DNA of 64,000 nucleotides from Hyphomicrobiales bacterium (GTDB lineage: Bacteria > Pseudomonadota > Alphaproteobacteria > Rhizobiales > Rhizobiaceae), in the NCBI GenBank assembly GCA_900472575.1, contig UCIV01000005.1, positions 62,001 to 126,000 on the forward strand, given 5' to 3'. How positions within the stretch are numbered: the stretch's first letter is position 1; the number at the start of each line of letters is the position of its first letter. Below, one piece after another: positions 25,142 through 34,234 of the stretch. The notes beneath the pieces are model-generated. The model had not been told where the DNA came from, searched no databases, and saw only the letters and a list, made by a program, of their open reading frames with translations. Position numbers and translations under genes: made by a program.

Positions 25142-26179
25142 ATGGATTATCGCACACTTGGAAAATCCGGTTTGAAAGTGCCGGTCCTCTCCTTCGGCGC
25201 CGGAACATTCGGCGGGGCCGGCCCGCTGTTCAGCGCATGGGGGAATACGGATGTCGAAGAGGCCCGACGCCTCGTCGACATCTGCCTCGAAGCCGGCGTC
25301 AACCTGTTCGATACGGCGGACGTCTATTCGAACGGCGCATCGGAAGAGGTGCTGGGACAGGCGATCAAGGGCCGTCGTGACGAACTGCTGATCTCCACCA
25401 AGGCTAGCCTCCCGTCCGGCGATGGGCCAAATGACTGGGGCTCGTCGCGGTCCCGGCTGATCGGAGCTGTCGAAAAAGCGCTCAAACGGCTGGGCACCGA
25501 CCATATCGACATTTTCCAGCTGCATGCCTTCGATGCTTCGACCCCGGTGGAAGAAGTGGTGTCGACGCTCGACCGGCTCGTTCAAGACGGCAAGCTGCGT
25601 TACATCGGCGTGTCAAACTTCTCCGGCTGGCAGATCATGAAATCGCTGGCAGCGGCGGAAAAGAACGGCTGGACGCGTTATGTCGCCAATCAGGTCTATT
25701 ATTCGCTGATCGGCCGCGATTACGAATGGGACCTGATGCCACTCGGCGAAGACCAGGGCCTTGGCGCACTGGTGTGGAGCCCGCTCGGCTGGGGCAGGTT
25801 GACCGGCAAGATCAGCCGTTCAAAACCTATCCCGGCAGGAAGCCGGCTGCATGAGACAGCAAGTTTCGGCCCGCCGGTGGAGGACGAACATTTCTACCGG
25901 GTAGTCGACGCCCTGGAGGACGTTGCGGCCGAAACGGAAAAAACCGTGCCGCAGGTGGCTATCAACTGGCTGATATCCCGTCCGACCGTTTCTTCGGTCA
26001 TCATCGGCGCCCGCAACGAGGAACAACTGAGGCAAAACCTCGGCGCAGTGGGCTGGTCGCTGACGAAAGAGCAGATCGCAAAGCTGGACACGGCAAGCGC
26101 GGTGACGGCGCCCTATCCGCATTTCCCCTATTACCGGCAGGACGGGTTTGCGAAGCTCAATCCACCACTTGCCGGGTGA
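25142..26179 (+). CDS. Aldo/keto reductase (YghZ/Tas-like branch)
   Basis: A 345-residue NADPH-dependent TIM-barrel oxidoreductase reducing aldehydes or ketones. The catalytic set is visible: Asp and Tyr in FDTADVYS, Lys in STKAS, and His in FQLHAFD; YIGVSNFSGWQ is the second signature. The ATG at 25142 has AAGGA eight bases upstream; an ATG three codons earlier overlaps that site. It is the second gene of the MFS operon, suggesting reduction plus export of a reactive compound. Confidence 0.88.
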   Translation: MDYRTLGKSGLKVPVLSFGAGTFGGAGPLFSAWGNTDVEEARRLVDICLEAGVNLFDTADVYSNGASEEVLGQAIKGRRDELLISTKASLPSGDGPNDWGSSRSRLIGAVEKALKRLGTDHIDIFQLHAFDASTPVEEVVSTLDRLVQDGKLRYIGVSNFSGWQIMKSLAAAEKNGWTRYVANQVYYSLIGRDYEWDLMPLGEDQGLGALVWSPLGWGRLTGKISRSKPIPAGSRLHETASFGPPVEDEHFYRVVDALEDVAAETEKTVPQVAINWLISRPTVSSVIIGARNEEQLRQNLGAVGWSLTKEQIAKLDTASAVTAPYPHFPYYRQDGFAKLNPPLAG

Positions 26180-26319
26180 TTACCACCGGACGGATCTGTA
26201 TCCGACAAAATCTCGCAGTTGATCCGTCCGTCAAACAGCCCATGTAAAGTGGGCTTCATTTCTGGCTCGGCCACTTTTCGTCTAGTCTCGGCCGGGCTTC
26301 GCTTTTCAAAGGAGTTTTC

Positions 26320-27147
26320 ATGTTCGACGTCAGCGCAAACGGCGCAAATATCCCCGCCCTCGGTTTCGGTACTTTCCGCATGCCCGATGCCGATGTGCAT
26401 CGCGTCCTGCCGGAAGCCCTGAAGCTCGGCTTCCGCCATGTCGATACCGCTCAGATCTACAAGAACGAAGCCGCCGTCGGCGATGTTCTGAAGTCTTCGG
26501 GCATTGCCCGGCAGGACATCTTTCTCACCACCAAGGTCTGGGTCGATCGTGTCGGCCACGATGCGTTCATCGCTTCGGTGGATGAAAGCCTGACCAAGCT
26601 GAAGACCGATCATGTCGATCTTCTTCTGCTGCATTGGCCGCAGAGCGAGATGCCGCTTGCCGACCGGATCGGCGCGCTCAACGAGCTTCGCAAAGCGGGC
26701 AAGGTCAAGAATATCGGCGTCTCCAACTTCTCCACCGCGCTGATGGCGGAAGCGGTAAAACTGTCCGATGCGCCGATCGTCAACAACCAGGTCGAATACC
26801 ACCCCTATCTCGACCAGACGAAGGTGCTGAGCGAGGCCGCAAAGACCGGCATGTCGGTGACCGCCTATTACCTGATGGCCGATGGTGCCGTGCCGAAGGA
26901 CGAGGTGCTGAAGGATATCGGCGCCAAGCATGGCAAGACCGCCGCACAGGTGGTGCTGCGCTGGGCCGTGCAGCAGAAGGGCGTGATCGCGCTGTCGAAG
27001 ACGGCCACGGAAAGCCGTCTGCCGGAGAATTTCGACATTTTCGACTTCGCGCTTTCGCAAGACGAGATGGCAGCAGTTCACAAGCTTGCCCGCGCGGACG
27101 GACGCATCGTCAATCCGGGGCACCTCGCGCCGGAATGGGATAAGTAA
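26320..27147 (+). CDS. Aldo/keto reductase (2,5-diketogluconate reductase-like)
   Basis: A 275-residue NADPH-dependent reductase. Tetrad residues lie in FRHVDTAQIYKNE (Asp, Tyr), LTTKVW (Lys) and LLLLHWP (His), and the length matches the DkgA/DkgB branch. AAAGGAG precedes the ATG. It is a single gene ended by the strong terminator at 27181. It is a different AKR subfamily from the enzyme at 25142. Confidence 0.88.
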   Translation: MFDVSANGANIPALGFGTFRMPDADVHRVLPEALKLGFRHVDTAQIYKNEAAVGDVLKSSGIARQDIFLTTKVWVDRVGHDAFIASVDESLTKLKTDHVDLLLLHWPQSEMPLADRIGALNELRKAGKVKNIGVSNFSTALMAEAVKLSDAPIVNNQVEYHPYLDQTKVLSEAAKTGMSVTAYYLMADGAVPKDEVLKDIGAKHGKTAAQVVLRWAVQQKGVIALSKTATESRLPENFDIFDFALSQDEMAAVHKLARADGRIVNPGHLAPEWDK

Positions 27148-27180
27148 ATCCAGATCCCAGTTTCGGGTTGAATGATCGAC

Positions 27181-27212
27181 GCTCCGGAGAGAACATCTCC
27201 GGAGCTTTTTTT
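27181..27212 (+). terminator. Rho-independent terminator
   Basis: GCTCCGGAG, loop AGAACAT, CTCCGGAGC, then seven T. A textbook terminator for the aldo/keto reductase gene; it separates that gene from the RES-like gene. Confidence 0.95.
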
Positions 27213-27239
27213 GTCCGGGTGATTGTGAGTATCAGGCGT

Positions 27240-27809
27240 ATGAATGAAGAGAAAAATCCGGCCGCCGCGCATCCGCTCCTGCGTCGGGTGGAAGGCCGCT
27301 TCTTCCGTTCGATGCCGACAGAACGGCTGGACAGAATTCTCGATCCGCCCGATCCCAAAAGTGCCGGCCGTTATCATCGTCCGGGCGAGAGGATTCTCTA
27401 TACGAGCGCGACATTCGAATCCGCTGTCGCGGCTGTCTCCGGCTATATGCGAAAGGATGGTCTGCCGCGCATGATGGTGCCGCTCCGGATCGGCGAGGCC
27501 TTCGTGCTCGACCAACATGACGAAGAGGCATGCCGGGCATTCGGCATAGAGCGCGATCTTTCCAACGAACCGTGGCAGGCAGCGATTGCGGAAGGTCGCG
27601 AGCCTGCTTCCTGGCACAATGCCGATATCGCCCGCGCCGCAGGTGCGGGAGGGATTATCGATCCATCCCGCAAGATGCCGGGCGGATGGCATCTCAACCT
27701 GTTTTACTGGAATGAAAGCGGTGGTCCGAAGGTGGAGATATGCGGCGAGCCAGTGGAGATCGTTCTCCGCGCCGGAGAGCCGACATGGGACAGGAGCCGA
27801 ACCGACTGA
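27240..27809 (+). CDS. Orphan RES-domain protein
   Basis: A 189-residue protein with the RES fold of NAD-degrading toxins: basic RFFRS near residue 20, GRYHRPGERILYTSATFESAV (43-63) and a later PGGWHLNLFYWNESGG block. In RES toxins a Glu follows four residues after the conserved YxS segment (as TAIAE in the toxin at 43551); here that position is Ala (SAVAAV), so activity may be altered. No Xre-type antitoxin is adjacent. The ATG at 27240 is chosen because earlier starts fall in the terminator. The start has only a weak ribosome binding site. Confidence 0.7.
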   Translation: MNEEKNPAAAHPLLRRVEGRFFRSMPTERLDRILDPPDPKSAGRYHRPGERILYTSATFESAVAAVSGYMRKDGLPRMMVPLRIGEAFVLDQHDEEACRAFGIERDLSNEPWQAAIAEGREPASWHNADIARAAGAGGIIDPSRKMPGGWHLNLFYWNESGGPKVEICGEPVEIVLRAGEPTWDRSRTD

Positions 27810-27974
27810 GGACAGGATGGGTGGGGAAGCACCCGTTTCGTTTCGCATTTGGGAAAGAAATCACCCATCCGGGCGAGTAGAGGCCATCATTGTGCCGGAC
27901 TGTTTCGGTCAACCATTGCCTCCCCCGGCCATCGCCATAGTTTTCCAAGCGGGCTGGAGAAGGAGGAATTTTCC

Positions 27975-29282
27975 ATGCTTTTCAGAACCTTATTGCTCTC
28001 TGCGGCGGTGATCGCCACAACAAGCCTGCCTGCTGCGGCACAACGGCGAGGCGATGAACCGACACCGAAGGATTGCCCCGAAAGCCTGCCCGCCGGCACC
28101 GAGTGTTTTGCAGGCCGGGATATGCGCGGCGCCTATTACTGGATCGCCAAGCCGAAGAACTGGAACGGCGTGCTTGTCGTCCATGCCCATGGCGGGCCGC
28201 GGACGGCCAAGCCGAAACCCGACGATCCGGTGGAGGATCTGGAGCGTTTCGCCGTGACGGTTCAGGAGGGTTATGCCTGGGCAGGGTCCAACTATCGCCG
28301 ACAGGGTTATGGCGTGCGGATGGCCGCCGCGGACACCGACAATGTACGTCGCATCGCCGAGCGGCTGCTTGGGGAACCGAAGACCGTGCTGCTTCATGGC
28401 CAGTCATGGGGCGGCAATGTGGCCGCCAAGACCGCCGAACTTTATGCGCTCGACTGGCGTGGACACAAGAATTACGACGGCGTGGTGCTGACCAGCGGGC
28501 TGCTTGCAGGCGGAAGCCGCGGCTATGACTTCCGCGCCGATCTGCGCGCCGTCTACCAGTATTACTGCAAGAACCATCCGCGTGCCGACGAGGTACAATA
28601 TCCGGTCTGGCAGGGACTTCCAAAGGGCGCCTCGATGAAGCGCGAGGAGCTGGAAAAACGCGTCGACGAATGCACGGGCCTGTCGCTTGCCAAGGATAAG
28701 CGATCACCGGAGCAGGCAAGAAACCTCGCCAATATTCTTGCCGTCACCCATGTGCCGGAAAAGACCCTGGTGGCGCATCTCGCCTGGGCGACGGGGATGT
28801 TTCAGGATATCATCTGGAGACGGCTGGACGGGAAAAATCCGTTCGACAATTCGCAGGTTCAGTACAAGGGATCGGATGACGATGCGGCGCTGAACAAGGG
28901 GGTCGAGAGGTTCAAGGCCGATCCGCAAGCGCACCGGGCGATGGTCTACGACGCCGATCTCACCGGCCAGATCGTCCTGCCGACGATCACGCTGCATGCG
29001 AAGGACGACCCGACTGTATTCGTCAATCATGAGGCTATCTATCGCCAGACGGTGGAAAAGGCCGGCAATGGCGACCTGCTGCAGCAGAATTTTTCCGACG
29101 AGGCGGAGCATTCGAAACTGTCTACGCCACAATATGCGGCACTGTTTTCCGCCATGCTGAGCTGGATCGACAGAAACGAAAAGCCGACCAAGCAGTCCGT
29201 CGCGGCGCTCTGCGAAGAGAAGCGCAAGACTTATGACGAGGCATGCAAGCTGCTGCCGGAATTTGAGCCCGCGGTGGAATAA
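27975..29282 (+). CDS. Exported alpha/beta hydrolase
   Basis: A 435-residue periplasmic protein. The signal peptide (1-22, cut near AAA-QRR) is followed by a serine-hydrolase domain with the nucleophile Ser144 in GQSWGG and a likely acid in LHAKDDPTVF. AGGAGG lies eight bases before the ATG at 27975. It stands alone between the RES-like gene and a convergent gene. Related exported proteins are annotated only as alpha/beta hydrolases, so the substrate is open. Confidence 0.75.
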   Translation: MLFRTLLLSAAVIATTSLPAAAQRRGDEPTPKDCPESLPAGTECFAGRDMRGAYYWIAKPKNWNGVLVVHAHGGPRTAKPKPDDPVEDLERFAVTVQEGYAWAGSNYRRQGYGVRMAAADTDNVRRIAERLLGEPKTVLLHGQSWGGNVAAKTAELYALDWRGHKNYDGVVLTSGLLAGGSRGYDFRADLRAVYQYYCKNHPRADEVQYPVWQGLPKGASMKREELEKRVDECTGLSLAKDKRSPEQARNLANILAVTHVPEKTLVAHLAWATGMFQDIIWRRLDGKNPFDNSQVQYKGSDDDAALNKGVERFKADPQAHRAMVYDADLTGQIVLPTITLHAKDDPTVFVNHEAIYRQTVEKAGNGDLLQQNFSDEAEHSKLSTPQYAALFSAMLSWIDRNEKPTKQSVAALCEEKRKTYDEACKLLPEFEPAVE

Positions 29283-29359
29283 GCAAACCGGAGCCTGCCG
29301 ATACCCCTCTGCCCTGTCGGCCAGAGGGGCCTGGCTTGCACTTGCGCCGAATGATCTAG

Positions 29360-30325
29360 TCAGTCCTTGGCAAAAGTCGTCGCCGTCTGCGAGGTCGTTA
29401 CCATGGTGTTATATTCCGAGACGATCCACTCGATGTCATTGCTCCCGGCCTTGCGGGCGTCGCCCTTGAATTTTCGGAGTTGTTCGTCGAGATCACGCAG
29501 TTTGGAAAGAAGCGAAGCCGGGCGGCTTTCGAAGACGTGGAAACTGTCCGGGTGATCGATGGCATAGTCGTCGAATTCGCGCACCGCGCTTGCATAGGCG
29601 TCGAGCTCACCCTTGAAAACGGCCATGTCGACCACCGGTTTTTCGTTGTCCGGCATCAGGTCCATCATCGCTTCGGCGCGGATCATGACGTTGCGGACAT
29701 GCCAGCGGGATTTGCGCCCCTCTGCCTGTTCGAGAGCCTTGAGCGACGCCAGATCGAGCTTCACCTTTTCCGCCCGCAGCGTCAGGTCGGCAGCGTCGCG
29801 GCGCTCCCCATAGGTCGGAGCAAGTGCTGCGATATCCTTATGGTAGGCCTTGGCGCCTTCCATCTTGTCGGACTTGTAGTCCAGCCGCTCGTAATATTTG
29901 TTGGCTTTTTCGATCACCGGCGCGAGCTTCTGGTAGGTCTCGACATAGGCGAGCATGGCTGCATCGAGTTCCGGCATTTTCGGATCGGCCTTGGCTGCCT
30001 GCTCGACGGCTGCGATCTCGTCGCGCACGTCATAAAGCGAGTAGAGGCCATAAATGACCCTTTCCTTGCCGGTCGGCCCCTTCTTCATATCGACCCAGCT
30101 ACCGTAACGCTCGAGCGATTCCGAGGCGCGAATGGAGCGGTTCAAGAATTCGACATAGGCATTCATCTTGACGATCGCCGCGTCGGAAACGTCAACCTCC
30201 GCTTCAGGCGCTGTGGAGGATTGGGCAAAAGCAGGCGTGCCGGAGAGAACCGGCGCCATCGTCGGCACCTGCAGCAAAAGCGAAACCGCGGCGACGGCAA
30301 ACGCCCTCGACGTGAAAATGCGCAT
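29360..30325 (-). CDS. DUF3829-like exported protein
   Basis: A 321-residue, strongly helical protein with a signal peptide (1-34, cut near AFA-QSS). The pattern of an N-terminal KMNAYVEFLN helix and later SYG/ERY-type helices resembles the DUF3829 (YiiG) family of periplasmic proteins of unknown function. No lipobox is seen. It is convergent with the hydrolase gene and divergent from the chemoreceptor gene. Confidence 0.65.
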   Translation of the reverse strand: MRIFTSRAFAVAAVSLLLQVPTMAPVLSGTPAFAQSSTAPEAEVDVSDAAIVKMNAYVEFLNRSIRASESLERYGSWVDMKKGPTGKERVIYGLYSLYDVRDEIAAVEQAAKADPKMPELDAAMLAYVETYQKLAPVIEKANKYYERLDYKSDKMEGAKAYHKDIAALAPTYGERRDAADLTLRAEKVKLDLASLKALEQAEGRKSRWHVRNVMIRAEAMMDLMPDNEKPVVDMAVFKGELDAYASAVREFDDYAIDHPDSFHVFESRPASLLSKLRDLDEQLRKFKGDARKAGSNDIEWIVSEYNTMVTTSQTATTFAKD

Positions 30326-30730
30326 TCTGATTACCCCCGAAAGACATAGAATATTAACTGACTGAATTTGAGGCTCAAGCCGAGAACGTCAACTGCAAAA
30401 ATTCGCACTTACAGCGGATCTACAAGACAATGAGTGCCGTCAATCCGAAGCGAAGCTGCGCATATCAATCTCAATTTGCATCGCTGCAGAATTTCAACTT
30501 TGTTTCCTGACAAATATTCAGTTTCGCAACATTTTTTTCGCTTCATGCGCATTTGATTAAATTGCGATTAAGCAACCTTGCCATAGCGTGCGGCCAAGCC
30601 CATGACAGGCCTGCATGAAAGCCCAGCCCGCGCCTCCCCGGCCTCGATAGCTTCCACTCGTGCCTTCCCTCCCCTGTCCGATCGTCCCAGGCGACCTGCG
30701 TCCACGCGGTCCATTCTCACGGTGCATGCT
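30326..30730. other. Promoter region of the chemoreceptor gene
   Basis: This AT-rich 405-bp stretch has no convincing gene. It holds the divergent promoters of the DUF3829-like and chemoreceptor genes and the CtrA-like box at 30557-30571. The long leader before the ATG at 30731 is not coding-like. Confidence 0.5.
30557..30571 (+). promoter_or_regulatory. CtrA-like box upstream of the chemoreceptor
   Basis: TTAAATTGCGATTAA fits TTAA-N7-TTAA. It lies 159 bases before the ATG of the chemoreceptor gene. CtrA control of chemotaxis genes is established in Caulobacter; here it is inferred from the motif. The second chemoreceptor has a similar TTAA pair with a 6-base spacer. Confidence 0.45.
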
Positions 30731-32656
30731 ATGAGTTTTCTTTCAAACGCGACAATTAGAACCAAGATACTGTCCCTGATCGTGCCGGTCTGTCTGATCG
30801 GTGTGGCAGGTATCGGTGCCGCAGCCTACAGCTTCAAGCAGGCAGACAAGCAATATACGGCCTTCATCGCAGAAGACAGCGTTGCTGCGACCCAGGTATC
30901 GCGCGCCTCGACCTCGATGAATTCGGTCGCCTACAGCGCCTATCAGCTGACGGTCTATCCGCAGGGCTCCACCTTCCGCGCCGTGGCGCAGAAGAATTAC
31001 GAAAGCGGCAAGAAAGTCATCGGCACGCTACTCGCATCTGCCAAGCAGCTTATTCCCGGGCAGGCGAATGACCTGTCGGCGTTCGAAACCCGCGCGGCTG
31101 CAATCACCGCGATGACGGACAGGGCGGTTGCCTTGACCGAACAAGGCCAGATGCAAGATGCGCAATCCGTTCTTGCTCAGGTCGACCCGGATATCGCCAA
31201 GATCCGTGACGACTTCAAGGACTGGAATGTCGCGAATACGAAGAGGGTTCTGGACAATAGCGCCGGGATCACTGCGCAAATCAATTCAACACTCATCACC
31301 CTGATCACGACGCTCGGCGTGCTGTTTGCCGCTGCGATCGCCGCCTCGCTGTTCGTTGCCTCGCGCGGCATTTCCGGTCCAATCGACATGCTGCGCCAGC
31401 GCATGGCGTCACTTGCCGGCGGTCAGACGAACCAGGAGGTTCCGGGGCTCGGCCGCAAGGACGAAGTGGGCCATATGGCCGAAGCAGTCGCCGTGTTCCG
31501 CACCAATGCGATCGAGCGCGCCAAGCTCGAGGAAGAGGCCCGCGCCAACCGCAGCCTTTCCGAACAGGAACGCGCCGCCCGCGAAGAGCAGAAGGCGAAG
31601 GAAGCTGCCGACGTGAAGTTTGCGGTCGACAACCTCGCAAATGGCCTTTCGCATCTGGCAGACGGAGACCTCGCATACCGGATCGGCAAGCCGTTCACCG
31701 AAACGCTGGATGGCGTACGCCACAATTTCAACGCCTCTGCCGACAAGCTGCAGGCAGCCATGCGCGGCGTTGCCCAGAATGCCCGCGGCATCGATGCCGG
31801 CGCCAACGAGATCAAGTCGGCCGCCGACGACCTGGCCAAGCGCACAGAACAGCAGGCCGCAGCGCTGGAAGAAACGGCCGCGGCACTCGAACAGATTACG
31901 ACCACTGTAAAGGATGCCGCGAAGCGTGCTTCCGAAGCCGGTGCGCTTGTCGCCCGTACCCGTCAAGGTGCTGAGAAGTCCGGAGAAGTCGTCCAGACTG
32001 CCGTGAAGGCGATGGAGGAGATCGAAAAGTCGTCCGGCGAGATCGGCAACATCATCGGCGTCATCGATGATATTGCCTTCCAGACCAACCTGCTGGCACT
32101 CAACGCCGGTGTGGAAGCAGCACGCGCGGGTGAAGCCGGCAAGGGCTTTGCCGTCGTCGCACAGGAAGTTCGCGAACTTGCGCAGCGCTCGGCCAACGCA
32201 GCCAAGGAAATCAAGGCGCTGATCACAACGTCGAACGAGCAGGTTCGCAATGGCGTGGAACTGGTCGGAGAGACCGGGAAAGCACTGAAGAACATCGTTT
32301 CTGAAGTTCAGGAGATCAACCGCAACGTCGCGGCGATCGTCGAATCCTCGCAGGAACAGTCATCCGGTCTCCAGCAGATCAACACCGCCGTCAACCAGAT
32401 GGACCAGGACACGCAGAAGAATGCTGCGATGGTCGAGGAATCCACTGCCGCCAGCCATAGCCTAGCCCGCGAAGTCGCGTCTCTAAATTCGCTGCTGGCG
32501 CAATTCAAGCTGGCCGATGGCCATGCTCCGGCAACCGTTCGCCCGGCGGCAAGAAACGATGCACCGGCCGCTTCGCCGGCCCGGTCACTCGCCCGCAAGG
32601 TCGCAGGCGCGTTTTCCGGCAATGCAGCCGTGGCGCAGAACTGGGAAGAATTCTAA
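30731..32656 (+). CDS. Methyl-accepting chemotaxis protein with NWEEF tail
   Basis: A 641-residue transmembrane chemoreceptor. Segment 1 is about 13-33 and segment 2 about 185-208, enclosing a helical periplasmic sensor of about 150 residues; a HAMP domain and a methyl-accepting signalling domain follow, with the conserved hairpin tip ([20 protein letters not shown]). It ends in NWEEF, the pentapeptide that tethers CheR/CheB adaptation enzymes. The ATG at 30731 starts the first membrane region; GTG at 30722 is an alternative. The ligand is unknown. A paralogue is at 50257. Confidence 0.92.
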   Translation: MSFLSNATIRTKILSLIVPVCLIGVAGIGAAAYSFKQADKQYTAFIAEDSVAATQVSRASTSMNSVAYSAYQLTVYPQGSTFRAVAQKNYESGKKVIGTLLASAKQLIPGQANDLSAFETRAAAITAMTDRAVALTEQGQMQDAQSVLAQVDPDIAKIRDDFKDWNVANTKRVLDNSAGITAQINSTLITLITTLGVLFAAAIAASLFVASRGISGPIDMLRQRMASLAGGQTNQEVPGLGRKDEVGHMAEAVAVFRTNAIERAKLEEEARANRSLSEQERAAREEQKAKEAADVKFAVDNLANGLSHLADGDLAYRIGKPFTETLDGVRHNFNASADKLQAAMRGVAQNARGIDAGANEIKSAADDLAKRTEQQAAALEETAAALEQITTTVKDAAKRASEAGALVARTRQGAEKSGEVVQTAVKAMEEIEKSSGEIGNIIGVIDDIAFQTNLLALNAGVEAARAGEAGKGFAVVAQEVRELAQRSANAAKEIKALITTSNEQVRNGVELVGETGKALKNIVSEVQEINRNVAAIVESSQEQSSGLQQINTAVNQMDQDTQKNAAMVEESTAASHSLAREVASLNSLLAQFKLADGHAPATVRPAARNDAPAASPARSLARKVAGAFSGNAAVAQNWEEF

Positions 32657-32687
32657 GCCTCACGGTTCAGCACAATCCAGACGACAG

Positions 32688-32716
32688 GAAGGCGGGACAG
32701 CGATGCCCCGCCTTCT
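32688..32716. terminator. Terminator between chemoreceptor and corA
   Basis: AAGGCGGG, 10-base loop, CCCGCCTT followed by a pyrimidine-rich run. It lies between convergent genes and may serve both. Confidence 0.75.
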
Positions 32717-32734
32717 TTCATTTCAAGGCCGGCG

Positions 32735-33769
32735 TTACAGCCAGCCTTTTCGCTTGAAATAGAGATAGGGCACGGCCATCGAGAAGATCATCATGATGAT
32801 CGCCGAGTGATATCCGTAATGCCATTGCAGTTCCGGCTGATAGGCGAAGTTCATGCCGTAGACGGAAGCGACCAGCGTCGGCGGCAGGAACATGACCGAG
32901 GCGACCGAGAAGATCTTGATGATCTGGTTCTGCTCCAGATTGATCAGGCCGAGCGTCGCATCAAGCAGGAAATTGATCTTGTTCGACATGAAGGCCGAGT
33001 GATCGCCAAGCGAGGTGGCATCCCGCTGCAGCAGCTTCAGCCGCTGGCGGACTTCCTTTGAAAGCTTGCGGTCAACGCCATCAAGCGCTGCGTAATAGGC
33101 GACGACGCGGGAAACGCTGACAAGGCTTTCGCGCACGACGGTGATGAACTCGCCCTTCTGGCCGATGGCGCGGATCAGTTCCTGCAGGTCACGTTGCTTC
33201 TTGTTGGCCTTCGAGGCTTTGGCTTCGAAGACGTCGCGGGAAATCTGGTCGATATCGGCGCCGAGCCTTTCCAGCGTATCGGCCATGCGGTCGATGATCG
33301 CCTCGACCAGACCGCTCATGATCAGCTCGCCCGTGGCCGTATGCGTGCCGAGGCCGTTTGCCTTGCGGGCACGCGCCATGAAGGCATCGAACGGACGCGG
33401 TTCTGCATGACGGACGGTGACGAGGATCTGCCCCTTGATGATGAAGGTGACCGGCACCTTGATCGGCGTGCCGGCATCCGGGCGTATCAGCACGGTCATG
33501 GTCATGAACTCGGCGCCGTCCTCCTGATAGAGACGGGCGGAAAGCTCGATATCCTCCATCTCGTCCATGGTCGGTATGACGAGGCCGAGACATTCTCCGA
33601 CCTGGCGTTCTTCTTCTGCGGTCGGGCTGATCAGATCATACCAGACGACGGAGGCGCTACGCTCAGCGGATTGGATTTCGGTCTGCGCAACAGCTTTTTT
33701 GCCTTCGAACGATTGGTCGAAGGCTGCAGGTACAAGGCGGTCAAGGTCATAGGCGTGGATGCGCAGCAT
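32735..33769 (-). CDS. corA: CorA-family magnesium/divalent cation channel
   Basis: A 344-residue protein with a large cytosolic funnel domain and two C-terminal membrane helices. The ion-selectivity motif GMN is at 305-307 (YGMNF), and the tail KRKGWL is the typical basic end. It lets Mg (also Co, Ni) into the cell. The ATG at 33769 has GGAG five bases upstream. The 5' leader is unusually long and structured and holds a possible leader peptide (33824-33883), which suggests regulation after transcription starts. Confidence 0.92.
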   Translation of the reverse strand: MLRIHAYDLDRLVPAAFDQSFEGKKAVAQTEIQSAERSASVVWYDLISPTAEEERQVGECLGLVIPTMDEMEDIELSARLYQEDGAEFMTMTVLIRPDAGTPIKVPVTFIIKGQILVTVRHAEPRPFDAFMARARKANGLGTHTATGELIMSGLVEAIIDRMADTLERLGADIDQISRDVFEAKASKANKKQRDLQELIRAIGQKGEFITVVRESLVSVSRVVAYYAALDGVDRKLSKEVRQRLKLLQRDATSLGDHSAFMSNKINFLLDATLGLINLEQNQIIKIFSVASVMFLPPTLVASVYGMNFAYQPELQWHYGYHSAIIMMIFSMAVPYLYFKRKGWL

Positions 33770-33930
33770 GACGGCTCCTTTTCGGACCATCTGGTCCCCG
33801 GAGCGAATCACCGAGAGAACGGATCAGAGCCCCGAAGCGGCAGGTCTATCTGTTGACGTCGAACTTCGACTGTCGGGGTTCATCTCGGTTTGTCCTTTGA
33901 AAGAGCGACGCCCGGACGGGCAGCCGCTTT
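33770..33930 (-). promoter_or_regulatory. Structured leader of corA
   Basis: Upstream of corA, on the minus strand, there are a GC hairpin at about 33904-33928 (GCCCG/CGGGC core) and a long-range pairing: ACCGAGA at 33810-33816 with TCTCGGT at 33883-33889, plus AGCCCCGA (33828-33835) with TCGGGGTT (33873-33880). The paired arms enclose a short open frame. This looks like a cis-regulatory leader. I cannot assign it to the M-box class by eye, though GTGAG, GCTGCCC and GTCAACAG strings resemble M-box strings. Confidence 0.4.
33824..33883 (-). CDS. Possible corA leader peptide
   Basis: A 19-codon frame (MNPDSRSSTSTDRPAASGL) with AAAGGA nine bases upstream of its ATG, ending 54 bases before corA. 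Its start and end lie on opposite arms of the leader stem, so translating it would open the structure. Salmonella mgtA and corA have short Pro/Asp-containing leader peptides that sense Mg through translation; this resemblance is by position and composition only. Confidence 0.35.
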   Translation of the reverse strand: MNPDSRSSTSTDRPAASGL

Positions 33931-34161
33931 GAGGCTCACATGGGCCTGTCGCACCGGAAAGTCAATGGGAATGATGGCGGTCGAAAATGGCAAGGATGCG
34001 ACCTCGCTGCCAGCAATCATCACTTGTAAATTAGGCTAATCTAATATAAATTCACCTTGTCGCCATTTCCCAGATCAACCGGCGATGGTCCGAAGCACAA
34101 TCTTCGGCCGGGCACACCCCTGCCCTATTCGGCTTGGCATTCCCCCGATTGGCCACCCGAC
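33931..34161. other. Intergenic region, corA promoter
   Basis: No gene is seen. An AT-rich segment at about 34020-34065 probably holds the corA promoter on the minus strand. Confidence 0.4.
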
Positions 34162-34197
34162 AAAAAAGCCGCCGGAACAGGAACCGGCGGCCTTTTT
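34162..34197 (-). terminator. Terminator of the gene at 34235
   Basis: GCCGCCGG, loop AACAGGAA, CCGGCGGC, flanked by A6 and T5. It ends transcripts from the minus-strand gene at 34235. Confidence 0.9.
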
Positions 34198-34234
34198 GTT
34201 TATGCGATCCGTCTATCGAGATGATCCGGCTGGC

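Noticed and set aside
30450..30530. 26-codon frame upstream of the chemoreceptor gene
   Set aside because: No ribosome binding site, no conserved features and position inside a promoter region.
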